DNA of 64,000 nt. It comes from Schistocephalus solidus. Lineage: Eukaryota > Platyhelminthes > Cestoda > Diphyllobothriidea > Diphyllobothriidae. Below the pieces are notes generated by a model, which worked only from the letters and a program-made list of their open reading frames with translations, was not told where the DNA came from and did no database searches. The translations under genes were made by a program, and so were the position numbers. This document shows, in pieces, positions 10,921 to 21,863 of the stretch (position 1 is the stretch's first letter; every line of letters starts with the position of its first letter). The stretch spans positions 124,001 to 188,000 of the forward strand of contig WEDG01001390.1 of the NCBI GenBank assembly GCA_017591395.1. Reading direction: 5' to 3'.

Positions 10921-11535
10921 CAGTTTTCTTGTTTACTGGCATTTCGGCGTAGACCTTTAACTTCGATGACTGATCGTTTCGTCGAAGGCTCCTCCTTGCG
11001 AGGTGCCCGTTTGATTTATTTCCCAGTGGCTGATCAGTAGCCCCTTAATTGAGCCAAAGGTCGCAGCCAATAGGCTGTCAAGTCCAAGTGGTTGGGGACG
11101 GGCAGTGGGTCTATCCAAGGCTAGAAAACAGTATTCCACCAGTAAACAACTTTCTTTCTCTAGAAGGTTGTACCGATGCCAAACCAGGCGTAGTCTCGGG
11201 AAAATATGTCGGTTATCTTTTACTAACTGAGCGTTCATTGTTACATTTGACGGAAGGTAATTGCATGGTATCACCTGTGAGCAACTCTCTTCACACTGTT
11301 TTGTGCTTGTAGCACAGGAGGTGGCACACCCCAGACGTCAATATATAGGCTTCCAGGTTCCGCCAACGTGGCATGGAAGCCTGATAGCTAGGATGGAATC
11401 CGGTCGTTTATAAATGACTCAAATCACAGTGATGTTTTGCCCGCTTTTCATCGGTCTCTGATAGACATGAAACTACACTCTCAAGGAGTCTGGGCAGACC
11501 TTGCTTTTAAGGTCTTTCGCCTTTACAGCAGGACT

Positions 11536-11579
11536 TGGGAGGAGGAGGAGAAAGAAGAAGAAGAAGAAGAAGAAGATGA
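11536..11579 (+). repeat. Purine microsatellite (GAG/GAA)n
   Basis: Run of GAG then GAA triplets ending in GATGAA. The surrounding 110-codon frame is not otherwise protein-like and runs into LINE-derived sequence. Confidence 0.85.
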
Positions 11580-11639
11580 ACCATCCACAAAGCAGGTGGC
11601 TTTACGCTACTTTCAAGGGGATTTAACGTTAAGGCTGGT

Positions 11640-12297
11640 ATTGCGGTTATATATAGGGCTCGGTCTATGCATGGTGTGTGCGTTATGGGGTCCAGGTCGT
11701 GCTGTGGCGCGCGAAGACGGGTACGCCGACCCGTCAGCCATCGTGCCCACTCCCACATCCGACAACTGACTGGCTCGGATGACGGTCCTATTTTGGGGGG
11801 TGGAAGAGAGAGTGAGGTCAACAGCTCAGCGCATTTTCCTCACTATAAACAATCTGATGCGCTTGAAACTATCACGGTGCGCTAAAAGCAATGGCTTGGA
11901 AGGTTGCCAACTGACGGGATAACTCGGACCGCGTGGTCAGCCCAATGTGTGTTTTGTGTGGAGTGGCTGACTGGTGGACTGAGAGTCAGGCTGCAATGGC
12001 TCCTTCTTAATGTGGCCTATATGGCACTTCCATTCCTTGGGATCCAACTCAGGTTTGGTGGTACACCCAGGGGCGGCTCCGGCCGCGCCAGCCACCTGCG
12101 CACTCTCCCATCTCCGGTCTTCTAGACTCTGTCATGACACCGGGCTCAGGTGTGGGAGGAGAGAGTGTGGTAGCTGCAGCGCAAGGCTACTATCACTTAA
12201 AACTAATTCCGCGCAAGCCACAGTCCCTGCACCACCCTTCCTTGGAGCATACGGTGGACCACGTCGAAATCGACGGTCGAACTGTCGCAGGTCTGTG
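11640..12297 (+). mobile_element. LINE copy 4, 3' UTR only
   Basis: On the + strand this shows the complete LINE 3' UTR succession in reverse orientation to the 27-37 kb copies. The order is GGTCGTGCTGTGGCGCGCGA (11695), ATCTGATGCGCTTGAAACTA (11851-11870), GGCTTGGAAGGTTGCCAACT (11894), CTGCAATGGCTCCTTCTTAA (11991), ATGACACCGGGCTCAGG (12133) and the end GACGGTCGAACTGTCG (12278-12293). No coding part remains, so it is strongly 5'-truncated. A partial MITE begins directly after its 3' end. Open frames across it (up to 157 codons) are chance. Confidence 0.85.
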
Positions 12298-12470
12298 CAT
12301 CGCATAAGGTGTAAGATTAGAGTTATGATTAAGGGTTGGGTTAGCGCTAATGTTAGGATTAGCTCACTGGAATATTTACCCTTCATGAAATTAAAGGCCA
12401 AACCACCTGTATTAGGCGGGCGGGACGTTCCTATCCCCGTGTCTTGTTTGGTGGGCTGTACGACTAATTC
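12298..12470 (+). mobile_element. MITE with telomere-like interior, copy 4 (right part only)
   Basis: Contains a degenerate GATTAAGGGTTGGGTTAGCG interior, the GAAATTAAAGGCCAAACCACC block and the right end TATCCCCGTGTCTTGTTTGG. The left half is missing, as if replaced by the LINE 3' fragment that abuts it. Confidence 0.65.
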
Positions 12471-14002
12471 CGGCCGAGGATGAGGTTTAGCAAATGTCAA
12501 TGCTGTCCCTCGTGCAACAAATTGTCTCAACTGCCGCCATATAAAAAAGTCGAAAATCCTGATGAATAGTTTCCTCCGAATCAACCAATTCCGTCTCATT
12601 GACGATGGCCTTATGGGTGACAGCGCCTGTAAGTTTGTACGTGGATCGCGTCCTGAAAATATCTCCCCCCCCCCTTCCCCAGCAGGCCTCCCTCCTGCCT
12701 CGTTTTTTATCGCCCGCAGAAAGCACTTAAATGTTCTGCCCCGCTTCCAGTTGGTGCACTGTTGGGCCTGAAGTAAGCCCTTCTCCCCACCTCCTGCTTT
12801 CATTTACACCCTCCTCCTCCTGCTCCATCTCTTGCTAGCTCTCACTTTAGACCTGACACGCCTATTTATCACTCTGATAGTCAGCACCCACCGCTGCTGC
12901 GCTCCAGCCTCAATCTCTTTTTTGTAATTCAATCAGCCTGTTGTGGGTGTATCAGTCTTGTGGGCGAACTGATGCATTCTACTGCGGGGGTGTGAAAGCA
13001 GCAAAAATACACAATTTCAACACAACTGTAGGCGGTCTGTTAGCAGCATCGATGACCTTCAAATCTCGCCTGTCGCTAGAAGTTCGTTTTTATGAAGATG
13101 ATCGAATTGGAATTGTGTGCCTTAGAGATCTGTCAGCTCAGTACTTCTCGTCGGTGTGGCTTGCGTTGGAGTAGAAGCAAGATGTCGTGGACCAGTGAGG
13201 TCCGCTCATGTGATAGTCCTTAGCTAAAGGACTCGAACAAAGTTCATCGGTTGACCAGCAACATGACAATGGTTACTCGAGCATGCTGAGAACGAGGCTG
13301 ATTATGATAATCATGAGCGGGAGGATGAGGATGTCGATTGAGATAGGGTGGTCACCTCTGCTGTTGTTTATAAGTATTGCGCCGAGAATGCATGTGGGCA
13401 TGGAAACCCATCTATTTTTTCCCAGTTGTGCGTTCAAACTCGCTGATGCCTTGATTGACAATGTGTTTCTTCCGTTTTCACAGTGTGACTTCAGTCGTTG
13501 TCAAACGACTCACCTGATGGTTCGTCCTGGCGGGTCGTATGCTCACGTCTCCTGTTGCTTGTAAAGTTTTTGCATTGCTCCATCCTCTCCTATCAACGCA
13601 GAAGCACGGACGAAGGTTAACATGCAGAACAGTAACCCGCCAATGTAAAAAAACTTCCATAAGTTCACGATGTTCCAATGTCTGACTTTTTAACCACCGA
13701 ATCGCCCCTGTATTTGTTTCAACCTAAAACTTTGGTTTTATTTGGCAAACTGCCATCCGAGGTATTTTCACCGTTTCCTGATCTTCGGCCTCGAGGCGCG
13801 CATGTTCACGCCTTACTCGCGAACTGTTGTCACACACAGCTACACCAACAACAACAAGTCAATATTTGACCGACTGTCTGCTCACTGAACCCCATTTAAC
13901 TTTAACTACTGACCTGCAGGACATAGAACAGTTCTTTGTGGCTTTCTCATCCTCCTAGTGCAAGCATTCCACTTCACTTATGCCTTTTATGTGATACGGT
14001 GG

Positions 14003-14410
14003 TATGCTGGTTGTAAATTAAATAATCACGAGTATACTTTGATTTTACCGAAGCCCCTTGACTATCTTCTTTAAAACCAGCATAGAGTACTTATATGTGC
14101 ACGTAAAATCACTGACTGATCGCATGAAATATTAATCATGAGTGAGGTTGTAATATTGATTATCATGTAGCACAATGCCATAATCTTTCGGATACAACAG
14201 GCTATCAGCTTTTATTTTCCCGTCTTTTCGGTCGTTTGAACTGACAAAACTCTGTAGCAAATGACTACTTAATAAGTATGCAAGAATTTGACCTGTGATA
14301 TTCCTTTCATCCGACTGTAGTTTTCTGTTTGCTAATTAAATCATGAGCATAATTCGACTTTACCGAAGACCGCTCTCCGTCCTGTTTAAAATCAGCATGA
14401 AGTGTATACC
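14003..14410 (+). repeat. Diverged direct repeat of about 90 bp
   Basis: Two segments (about 14003-14095 and 14325-14410) share the order AAATTAAAT(A/C)AT, ACGAG/TGAGCATA, TTTTACCGAAG, CC..CTTTAAAA(C/T) and CAGCAT(A/G)AAGT. They are separated by about 230 bases. Unknown class. Confidence 0.5.
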
Positions 14411-14764
14411 ACCGCGTCGCGAGCTATGAACTCTGGATCACCACTACGAAGCATTTGCAGCCGTGAATTTTCCGTGGGCCCGTTTACAGTGAAACCGAAT
14501 TTTGCTGCGTCTGCCTCACTTTCTTTTCATACCTCCTATATATTCTGATGACAAGACAAAATAACCCGAACGAACCAGAAGGTTTGTGGGCACATGACTG
14601 GCGAAACTAAGTTCAGGCGTGTCACGCACAACCCTGTTACCAAATCAACATGTCCCAGTCTTCGTCAAGAGGGGTGTAGGAGCTAAGGCAGATCCAGGGA
14701 CGCCAGCAGATTAACGCCGTGGTATTATTTGGTTCTTATTCTCTCCCAACAATATAATCATCGG

Positions 14765-14860
14765 TAGGAATGCCTTGTATGACCGCCTAAACAGGAAATG
14801 AGTATAGGAACCACCCTGACTGCTCAAAATATGTGATGGGAGACTTTGCCCTTACCCCTT
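14765..14860 (+). mobile_element. MITE with telomere-like interior, copy 5 (left end only)
   Basis: Left end CTTGTATGACCGCCTAAACA followed by GGAAATGAGTATAGGAACCACCC matches the left inverted repeat of the copy at 7091; after about 90 bases the similarity is lost. Confidence 0.6.
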
Positions 14861-15282
14861 CCTGCTTATGTACTGGTCGCTATACGCCAGCCTGCGAAGG
14901 CCCTTTTGCGTGAGCAGCAAAGCGCAGTTGAACGAGCACGTCCTTTTAACCTGACCAATGAACGTCATTCTCGCGTTAATGAACATCAATTATTACAACT
15001 GGCAGGACACCAAGCTCTTCATTTAAGGAAAGAGTGGAAACTTACGGCCCCATGACAAAAGAATCCGGGTTGGAATCTCAAGTTAGTCAAACCTGCTGGT
15101 TGGTGTGTCCGGCTGATGGCAGCTACTAAGGTAGAATCGGCTATGCCAGCCTCGTTTGTTTTCGTTGGCCCTCTTGCGGGCGCTTACGTTTAAACACTAG
15201 CAGTAAACGTGCAACCTGGTAGAGGGTGAAAAGGATTCTTTAAAAGATCGACAAAATGAACGCTTACCTAATTCATTTGTAG

Positions 15283-15923
15283 CGCCCGCAGACGACAGTA
15301 CATTCGCTTCCCGGCCACCCTCCTCGTTGGTGTTACAGACACCTTCTGTGGCCTTGGCCGGCCTATCCCTCACTAAGCAGAGTGTCCTCCGCAGTGTTCC
15401 CTCAAATCCGCAGCTGCCAAGACGCGTTACCAGCTCCGCCAAAGCCGTGAACGATCGGTGTGGTAGCAGTGCCGCTGGCGTCGACTGTGGTGTTCGTGGC
15501 GGTGGTGCTGATGGTGAGGATACCTTCTCTTTTACCGACTCATCCTTGTCAGGGAGTGACTCAGAGGGAGACCAACAGCAGCCTGGACAGCTGGAACTCG
15601 TCTGGTATTCCATCTACGAAGGTCGAGCCAGGGAAGTGGCAGTCTGTAATCTGACTCCAGGTTTGACTCTGCAATTCCGCGTAAGGGCTACCTCTGACAG
15701 GCTAGAGGGCTCGCCGGTGAAGAGAACGGAGGCAGCCCCGCTGCCGCGAAAAATCTCCTGGGGGCCGGCCTCGCCCTGTCCCCTCAAACTCACCATCCCA
15801 GCAGTACCGCCTATGAACCCACCAGCAAACATTCGGCCATACGGTCGTCCACGGCCAAATGGCCTTCGCATCACTTGGGATCCCCCAGCATCCAACGGCG
15901 GTGCCCCAATCGTTTCTTACGAG
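15283..15923 (+). CDS. FN3-repeat protein (FNDC3-like), internal exon B
   Basis: Exon of 641 bases. It begins after TTTGTAG (15276-15282) with two bases that complete the codon left by exon A, and ends at GAG before the donor GTAAGT (15924), in phase 0. The first half (about residues 1-95) is a Ser/Gly/Asp-rich low-complexity insert with no domain signature. Then comes LELVWYSIYEGR...VCNLTPGLTLQFRVRATSD, the E-F-G strand half of an FN3 domain (consensus L-x-P-G-x-x-Y/L-x-F-R-V-R-A). A Pro-rich linker follows, then LRITWDPPASNGGAPIVSYE, the first half of the next FN3 domain. The intron positions inside domains (after the C strand) are the same for both. The insert between B/C and E/F strands is much longer than in a standard FN3, which could reflect a long loop. 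Membrane or signal segments are not in this part. Confidence 0.75.
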
Positions 15924-15949
15924 GTAAGTTATCCTTATTAATACTAGTT

Positions 15950-16389
15950 TTGCTCCATTTCTCCTCGTTTCGCTTCTGGTAAGGGTGTCTTTTATGGCCG
16001 CCTAAAAAGGACGCAGGAAAAATAACCATCCGCAATATATGTGGCTCGGTGCTAAATTCCCAGATAAATATGGTTCAGAATTGAGGTGAGGCTTAGGGTT
16101 AAGTTTAGGGTTAGGTTTCAGTTTTAGTTTAAGTTCTGAGTTGGGGTTTGAGTCATTTTCAGGCTAAGGGTTGAGGTCCTAATCTTGTTTCACTGTAGCG
16201 TTTAGGTTAAGGGTACGATTAGGGTTTATATTAAGGCATCAGTTATTTTTCTGCTAGGGTTAATGTAAGAGTTAAGACGCGGTTATATGTATCCATCCTA
16301 AAATCTACCGCGAGACCACCTGTTTTAAGCGGACGCGTGGTTCTTATTCCCGTGTCGCTTTTAGGCAACCATACAGAGCATCCATACCC
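15950..16389 (+). mobile_element. MITE with telomere-like interior, copy 6, beside the exon B splice donor
   Basis: Left: TCCATTTCTCCTCGTTTCGC then TTATGGCCGCCTAAAAAGGA. Interior: GGCTTAGGGTTAAGTTTAGG and further GGGTTA units to about 16290. Right: TTCTTATTCCCGTGTCGC then TTTAGGCAACCATAC. The element starts only about 25 bases after the exon B donor at 15924. It is the longest copy, about 400-440 bp. Confidence 0.75.
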
Positions 16390-17420
16390 TGTTTTATTCA
16401 TTTTTACTTTCTCTTCATCAGCCTATCATTTCCTTGCTCATATATTATTTCTTTGTTTTAACCCGCCTTCCTTTCACCTCCTCTTCCTATCCTTCCTCCA
16501 CTTCTCGCACTTAAGCCTCCTCACTTTTCCATTTCTAAGTCGTTTCCCTTCGTTTGCACTCCTCTATCCCCTAAACCCTTCTTCCGCAACTTGTAATCCT
16601 GCCCGTTTTCCATTTGCTTGCGCTCTCCTTCAGCTCTACCGAATAATCTACCGCCCTCCCTGTCTCTTCGTACCCATCATTTTTTCCGCGTTCAGCAATA
16701 AATTTGTTAAGTGGTGGGTCCAGCCCTCCTTTCCGTTTACCCCCCCCCTCCCCCGGTCTTAGTCACACCCCGCAAAATTATTTGTTAGTTCCACGACCGT
16801 GCGCCGTACTTTGGAGCCAAATGAGAATTATTACCCCTCATGCATAAGGCACCCTGACCTTTAGCCAATAATATGCAGCGTAAAAGCTGGCCCTCGTAAT
16901 CTTCCACACGGCATTGACGTTGCCGCCCCAGTTCCTGGGGCTGGGGGGTTGGAGGACTAGCCCACCGAGAGCTTGCCAATTTCGCACTTTTAACTGATCC
17001 TCGACCATCATCTAAATTGCCGACTTCTACATCCAAATAGTGCCAAAAAGTGCCGCTCATACTCGTTGATCCACGATACTCGACGCCTAACTAACACTTT
17101 AATTTCCACTACCTATGACGAGCTTGTTCAACGTCCGCAGAAGGCCAATGTTCATTAAGTTTGACGATCTGTTCGAAAGTAAAGTGTTATGGAGAACGAA
17201 AAGGGTCTGGAGTCGCTGCCTTGGGTGAAAGAAAGACGTAACCCCGCGCGGCACAGCAGGCCAAGCTTGTCGCGCAACGCACGCGTCAAAAATTGGTCTG
17301 CTAATCAGCGTGTGCCAAAGCCTCGAGCACGTGTGATGCCCTTATTCACGCGTGCAACCCAATCGTTAGTCGGCCGGTCAGAGGTGAGGTTGAGGACACA
17401 GTTAAAAATACGAAGGTGTG

Positions 17421-17686
17421 ATCGCTGAAACATGAAGCTTATTGGCTTGACGTTTCGGATTCTCGCTGGAACACACCCTCAGAGATCAGTGACGGCAGAT
17501 GGCGGTGATAAGGGCGCCAGGGGTGCATTATTTATAGAACGCTGCTGCCACGTGGCGGCATGGCAAATGTGTGCTATAACTACTGCAGCCCTGGCGCCCT
17601 CATCACTGCCATCTATACCGGTCTCTGATGATGGGTTCGAGCGAGAATCCGAAAGTTCAGCTCAATAAACTTCATGTTCCAGTGAT
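17421..17686. mobile_element. Foldback element, roughly 100-bp inverted arms
   Basis: The left arm (17421-17521) starts ATCGCTGAAACATGAAGCTT and passes through CGTTTCGGATTCTCGCTGGA to GGCGGTGATAAGGGCGCCAG. The right arm (17590-17686) is its reverse complement with scattered mismatches (CTGGCGCCCTCATCACTGCC ... AGCGAGAATCCGAAAG ... AACTTCATGTTCCAGTGAT). The loop of about 68 bases itself contains the palindrome TGCTGCCACGTGGCGGCA. No open frame; class (MITE or foldback DNA transposon) is inferred from structure. Solo ends occur near 3395 and 5773. Confidence 0.8.
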
Positions 17687-17906
17687 CTAATCTTCTTCTT
17701 GTGAGTCGGGGGAGCATTCGAGATTTTCCCGTGAGTGAATTCTCCCTCAAGATACAACCAATCCATGACCGACACGTTACAGACCGGAATGTTCTGAAAT
17801 ATGCTGCAATAGACGAGATAGTTCTAGACCGATCAGAAATCAAAATGAATGAGGCCAGTTTTTGATGAGTTAGTAACGGCGTATTCACCGGCTGAGAATA
17901 AAGTGG

Positions 17907-18098
17907 TCGTTTTCTCTCCCATCTCTGGTCTTCTTGACTCCGTTTTGATACCCTGCTCAGATAGGGGAGTGAAACAGTGAGTGAGGTAGATGCCGGGAAA
18001 GTCTGCTCTCACTATAATCCATAGCATGTCACCGTCCCTGCACCACTCTGTTGTGGAGCATACGGTGGACATCGTCGAAATTGACGGTCAAACAGTCG
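17907..18098 (+). mobile_element. SINE copy 2 or LINE 3' tail fragment
   Basis: Carries CTCTCCCATCTCTGGTCTTC, TTGACTCCGTTTTGATACCC, CGTCCCTGCACCAC and GGAGCATACGGTGGACATCG, ending in GACGGTCAAACAGTCGTG, the shared LINE/SINE 3' end. The head is lacking, so it cannot be told whether a SINE or a LINE was the source. Confidence 0.7.
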
Positions 18099-18499
18099 TG
18101 TTTCCAGAACTCGGTTTCGTTCTTCTTCAGCTGCCCATCGGGCTATAACAGAACTGGGGGAGGATGTGTTCTTCTGGAGACGTATCCTGGTTGTCTGGCC
18201 TTCCAAATGGACCGAATGGACTATTCAGTATTTCGAAACTGGTCTTCCGCCCGTGCAGCTCGCATTATGGGGCATCCGATTGGCGCCATGCATGGATTGC
18301 TAGTGGGACGCCATGGAGATACACGAACCAACTTGAGGCCAACAGTGAGGCTCACTGTGCACTTTAGGCAGCGCTAGCCAGGCATAGCCCGCGTCTAATG
18401 TAACATGCAACTCACGCACCATGTATTGCAAATTATAAGCTGGCTGACATACTTAGACGGTGGAATAGTGCGTTCGAGTGAGTTCGATATTGGGGTATT

Positions 18500-18640
18500 C
18501 ATCACTTAATATTCAACGTCGTGGCATGGGAAGTTGTCAGCTAACGAGTTAACTTGGTCATCATGATGGGCATTTTGTGGTGACTGAAATTCTTAGAGTT
18601 AAACTGCAATGGTTCCTTCTAAAGGCGACCCTTACTATAC
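18500..18640 (+). mobile_element. Highly diverged LINE 3' UTR fragment
   Basis: The order CGTGGCATGGGAAGTTGTCA, TAACTTGGTCATCATGATGG, GGCATTTTGTGGTGACTGAA and CTGCAATGGTTCCTTCTAAA follows that of the well-preserved UTR at 11890-12010 with many substitutions. Likely an old copy. Confidence 0.5.
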
Positions 18641-19019
18641 TCTCACCCACGTGAGATCTGATTCGCCCATAGTATAGCCTAACCAGATCGTATGTGGCAC
18701 GCGTAGACGAACTGGCCAACTTTTTCAACTACTGCTGCCTCGTCTACCTCCGACCATCTTTGCAGTGTATTGTCAATACGTTGTAGTAGTCCGTCCTGCT
18801 ATTAACTTATTCACGCGCTGGTCACAGGTGCTGCGTCCACTCCGTAGGACACGTAGTGGAGGCTATCGGTCAGACGGCCAGATGTCCCCTGGCTGTCCTG
18901 GGCACTTATAAATTTTCAAGTCTCTTCTATCTGCCAGTGTTCGCATTGGAAAACTGTTTGAAAAGCGCATCTGAAGCAGCCTCTCCTTTGCAAGATCCCA
19001 ACCGCTCTAATTATACTCA

Positions 19020-19044
19020 AGAGAGAGAGAGAGAGAGAGAGAGA
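19020..19044 (+). repeat. (GA)n microsatellite
   Basis: Uninterrupted GA dinucleotides, about 12 units. Confidence 0.95.
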
Positions 19045-19827
19045 GTCACGCACAAGTCCTCGGTGCTGCACCCACTCCGTTGGAGACGCGGTGGACGACG
19101 GTGGCACTTGAACTTTCGGGTACATAAGCTTCTCAAAAAGCATATGCGGAAATTCTATGTGGAGCAACAGCTAATTTAGTATACCTCTGTCGTTTACTAC
19201 CTCTTCCTCTTTTTAGGTTTTGTCTAAGATTCAAATTTTCTCTACTGCGGATGAAAATTTAACCTTCGCTGAGCAAGGCATCAGCTGCGCTAGGTGTTAC
19301 ATTATCGCAAATATTAAACGTCATGAACAAATCATCCCTCAAGCTGAGCGAATGCATAATTTAACTCCATAAACTTGGGTCGTTTATATTCTTTTCATTT
19401 CCCATGTAATAATCGTGTTCTACCTTCGGCATGTACCGAAGTCTGAGGACCATCCGGAGACAGCAACCATCGACCGTTTCAACTTGTGGCAAGTTGCAAC
19501 TGTGAATAAATTATGTCCGGCGGTCCAAGTGCAGAATGTTGCTTTTCTGTAGTTGTATGCACTCACATGTTGCCCTCAGATGTCTCTCAATACTCTACTA
19601 CAGGCAGGAAAGAGCCAAAAAACGGCACGCTTTTTTTTCATTTCTGTCCGACCTTTCCTTCTCAGCCACATAAACGGTTTAACTTTCTGTTTTTTTACGT
19701 CTGTGCATGTACCCGGCAGCAACAGTTCTTTTCCTTTAATTTCGAAGTTGTGGCAATCGGTTTCCGATCCGCTGTCTGGCAGTCCACTTAAATCACCCGT
19801 GAGGTCAAACCTTCGCACACATCCCAG

Positions 19828-20437
19828 TTCGGAGAGTATGTGCAATCTCGCCATTCCCCCGCCACCATCGCTGTCACAACCGTTGTTTCTGCGCCCACAA
19901 CTGCAGTCTCCAGTCCCGTGCATAAATTACACTCCAGTGGCCGCGGCCCTCATCCTACGGGCTCCCACGCGCCGGCTTCCGCGGGTCAGTTGGTGTACAG
20001 CGGCCCCGAGGCTGACTGCTGGGTGGGCGGCCTACGCGCCGGTCAGGCGTATGGCTTCCGCGCACGCGCCCAAAAACGCCACAGGCTGGAGTGGTTGGTC
20101 TGCCTGGCAGACCCTCAGCACTGCCGCATCACCGCCCCAGGAGCCGACAGTCCCCCCGCGGGTTCTGCCTCTGTCGGCGACCTCAGTCGCGGTGACTTGG
20201 GATCCGGTCGTGCGTGTGAACGGTGCCGAGATCACGGAGTACCGTGTGGAGTGGCAGTCCGTGGCTCCCGGCGGTGAAGTCGCCACAAATAGCGCCGCAG
20301 AGGGTGTGCTGGCTGAGGCTGAGGAAACTGACCTGGGTGGTGAGGGCTTCGACACTGATTGCGGGCCACGCAACCCTAGCCCCTCACGCACAAGGCATTC
20401 GAAATCTTCCGTTGGTCAGTGTACCAGTTTTCAGCTG
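19828..20437 (+). CDS. FN3-repeat protein (FNDC3-like), internal exon C, with a one-base frame change
   Basis: The exon follows ATCCCAG (19821-19827) in phase 0, matching exon B, and ends at CTG before GTAAGT (20438), also phase 0. A Ser/Thr/Pro-rich stretch comes first, then GQLVYSGPEADCWVGGLRAG and QAYGFRARAQ, the E-F half of the domain begun in exon B. The rest of that domain (NATGWSGWSAWQTLST) and the next one (SVAVTWDPVVRVNGAEITEY) are read one frame over. The switch falls on AAAAA at 20072-20076: with four A the frame would continue as ...RAQ-NATGW... without interruption. Either the sequence has an insertion error at a homopolymer or this allele is broken. The NGAEITEYRVEW signature is typical of FNDC3-type domains. 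An acidic, Ser-rich insert follows before the donor. The exon completing this last domain was not found in the window. Confidence 0.72.
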
Positions 20438-21014
20438 GTAAGTCTCCTTTTCACGTTCCCTGACCTTTGAATTAGTTTGTACATTATTTATTTCTCTCCC
20501 TCCACCTTTGCCTCTGATTATTACCAGTTCTTTTGCCTCTATTATTTTTCTCTTTCTCATTTTCCTCTTTCTCTTCCTTCTTTAGCTTCGGCTTGTTTCT
20601 CTTCTTAACTAAATGGGCTTTTCGAATTCTTACGAAGTCAAATCAGCAAACATATTTTTTCGGTAATTCCTCATCGGACCGATACAATTACAAGGGAAAT
20701 GAAACTGCGAGGTGTTAACAGGGTTTTAAAATGTCTAATCATTAATATTAATTGTTTGCATGCCGCCTACTGCTCTCAATGATACTGCTATCACTGCAAC
20801 ATCTAGCATCATTTATTTAAATGTTGATTTGCTTCACGGCGCTCCTGATACCCATGCACTACCTAATCTATAAACAGTTGAGCTTATATTTGTGCGGCGA
20901 CCGTCTGAGTGTCCGGTGAAAACCCTAAATTTGATCACACCCTGCTAATTGGCATCCTGACCGGCAGTTATCCTATCCATTCTACACTTCACTGAAAACC
21001 TACTTACTAACTTA

Positions 21015-21325
21015 GGATGACGTCTATAGCCATCTAAACAGGACATGGGAGTAGGATCGTGCCTCACCCTAGTTATAAAGGTGGCCCCGAGCATAATTCC
21101 AGGAAGGGTAAATATTCCCGTTTCTTAACCCGAAACATAGCCTTAGCATAAACCTGAACCACAGTCTTAATCTTAGCCCTCACCCAACCCTAAACCTGAA
21201 CACAACACTTAACTCTAACGCTAACCCTCATTGATCCGGCGTTGGCGCAAAGCCACTTGTAGTTCGGGTGGTTACCCCTGCTCATATCCCGTTTAGAGGG
21301 CCATATAAGCAAGCCTCACTGCCTA
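21015..21325 (-). mobile_element. MITE with telomere-like interior, copy 7
   Basis: Left: ATAGCCATCTAAACAGGACA then TGGGAGTAGGATCGTGCC. Right: GGTGGTTACCCCTGCTCATA then TCCCGTTTAGAGGGCCATAT. The interior contains degenerate CCCTAA-like units (21180-21230), so it lies opposite to copies 2, 3 and 6. Confidence 0.75.
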
Positions 21326-21847
21326 GGCTTCTTATGGATGAAGTATTACGGAATAATATGCTCAGGATAAAAGTTTTTTTGTATTTCCACAGTTCAGTGC
21401 TAGTTTTCCTTTCTATGCCGAATTATTACACGGTAGTTTATTCGTTAATCCCAGCGCCTAAATGTGTCTCTGGAAGTCTGGTTAGGAAAGGGGTGGATAT
21501 GCCGCGCTCTAAGCTCTGGCAGACAAGTGTGGGTGGCTTGGCACCTACACTACTTAAATATACTATCAGGTGACTGGCAAGATGTTCACCCTGGGGTATA
21601 TTAAACACCCTTGGATTATATTGCACAGTAGTAAGTGTGACAAGCTCATGCAGGCAATACTTTCTAAATGAGGCTGCATTTTAGAATCGCGGGTGGGCCA
21701 TTACATCTCTGATCACCTGCTGAAGCGGTACCACTCTAGAGTTCTGTAGAGCCCAGCTGTTCCAAAGTGGCCCACGATTGATTGCGGTTACTTCGTTAGC
21801 AGTACCTCCAATAGCTTCCTTATCGGACACCAAGGGTATAGGAGGGA

Positions 21848-21863
21848 GGGGGGGGGGGGGGGG
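21848..21863 (+). repeat. G16 homopolymer inside a G-rich block
   Basis: GGAGGGA followed by 16 consecutive G. Could fold as a quadruplex; length uncertain in assembly. Confidence 0.9.

Larger units (their letters stand above)
4063..15282 (+). other. Long intron between FN3 exons A and B (about 11.2 kb)
   Basis: Bounded by GTAAGT and TTTGTAG in matching phase. It is filled with repeats: MITE copies at 4899, 7050, 7870, 12300 and 14765, LINE 3' fragments at 5527-6907 and 11640-12297, a SINE at 8262-8606, dispersed repeats, a small hairpin at 9007-9065 and a direct repeat at 14003/14325. Frames at 8740-10420 are open for up to about 115 codons but I recognise no domain in them. This length is not unusual for tapeworm introns. 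Confidence 0.6.
15924..19827 (+). other. Intron between FN3 exons B and C (about 3.9 kb)
   Basis: Bounded by GTAAGT and ATCCCAG, both in phase 0. Contains MITE copy 6, a pyrimidine-rich stretch (16380-16760), the long foldback (17421-17686), a SINE/LINE tail (17907-18098), a diverged LINE UTR block (18500-18640) and a (GA)n run (19020-19044). No further exon was recognised. Confidence 0.6.

Noticed and set aside
12132..12803. 223-codon - strand frame
   Set aside because: Covers a LINE 3' fragment and a MITE in antisense; no independent protein signature.
18051..18377. CPSGYNRTGGGCV, EGF-like motif
   Set aside because: A single short motif inside a frame that starts in a SINE tail; Cys spacing of a full EGF domain is missing.
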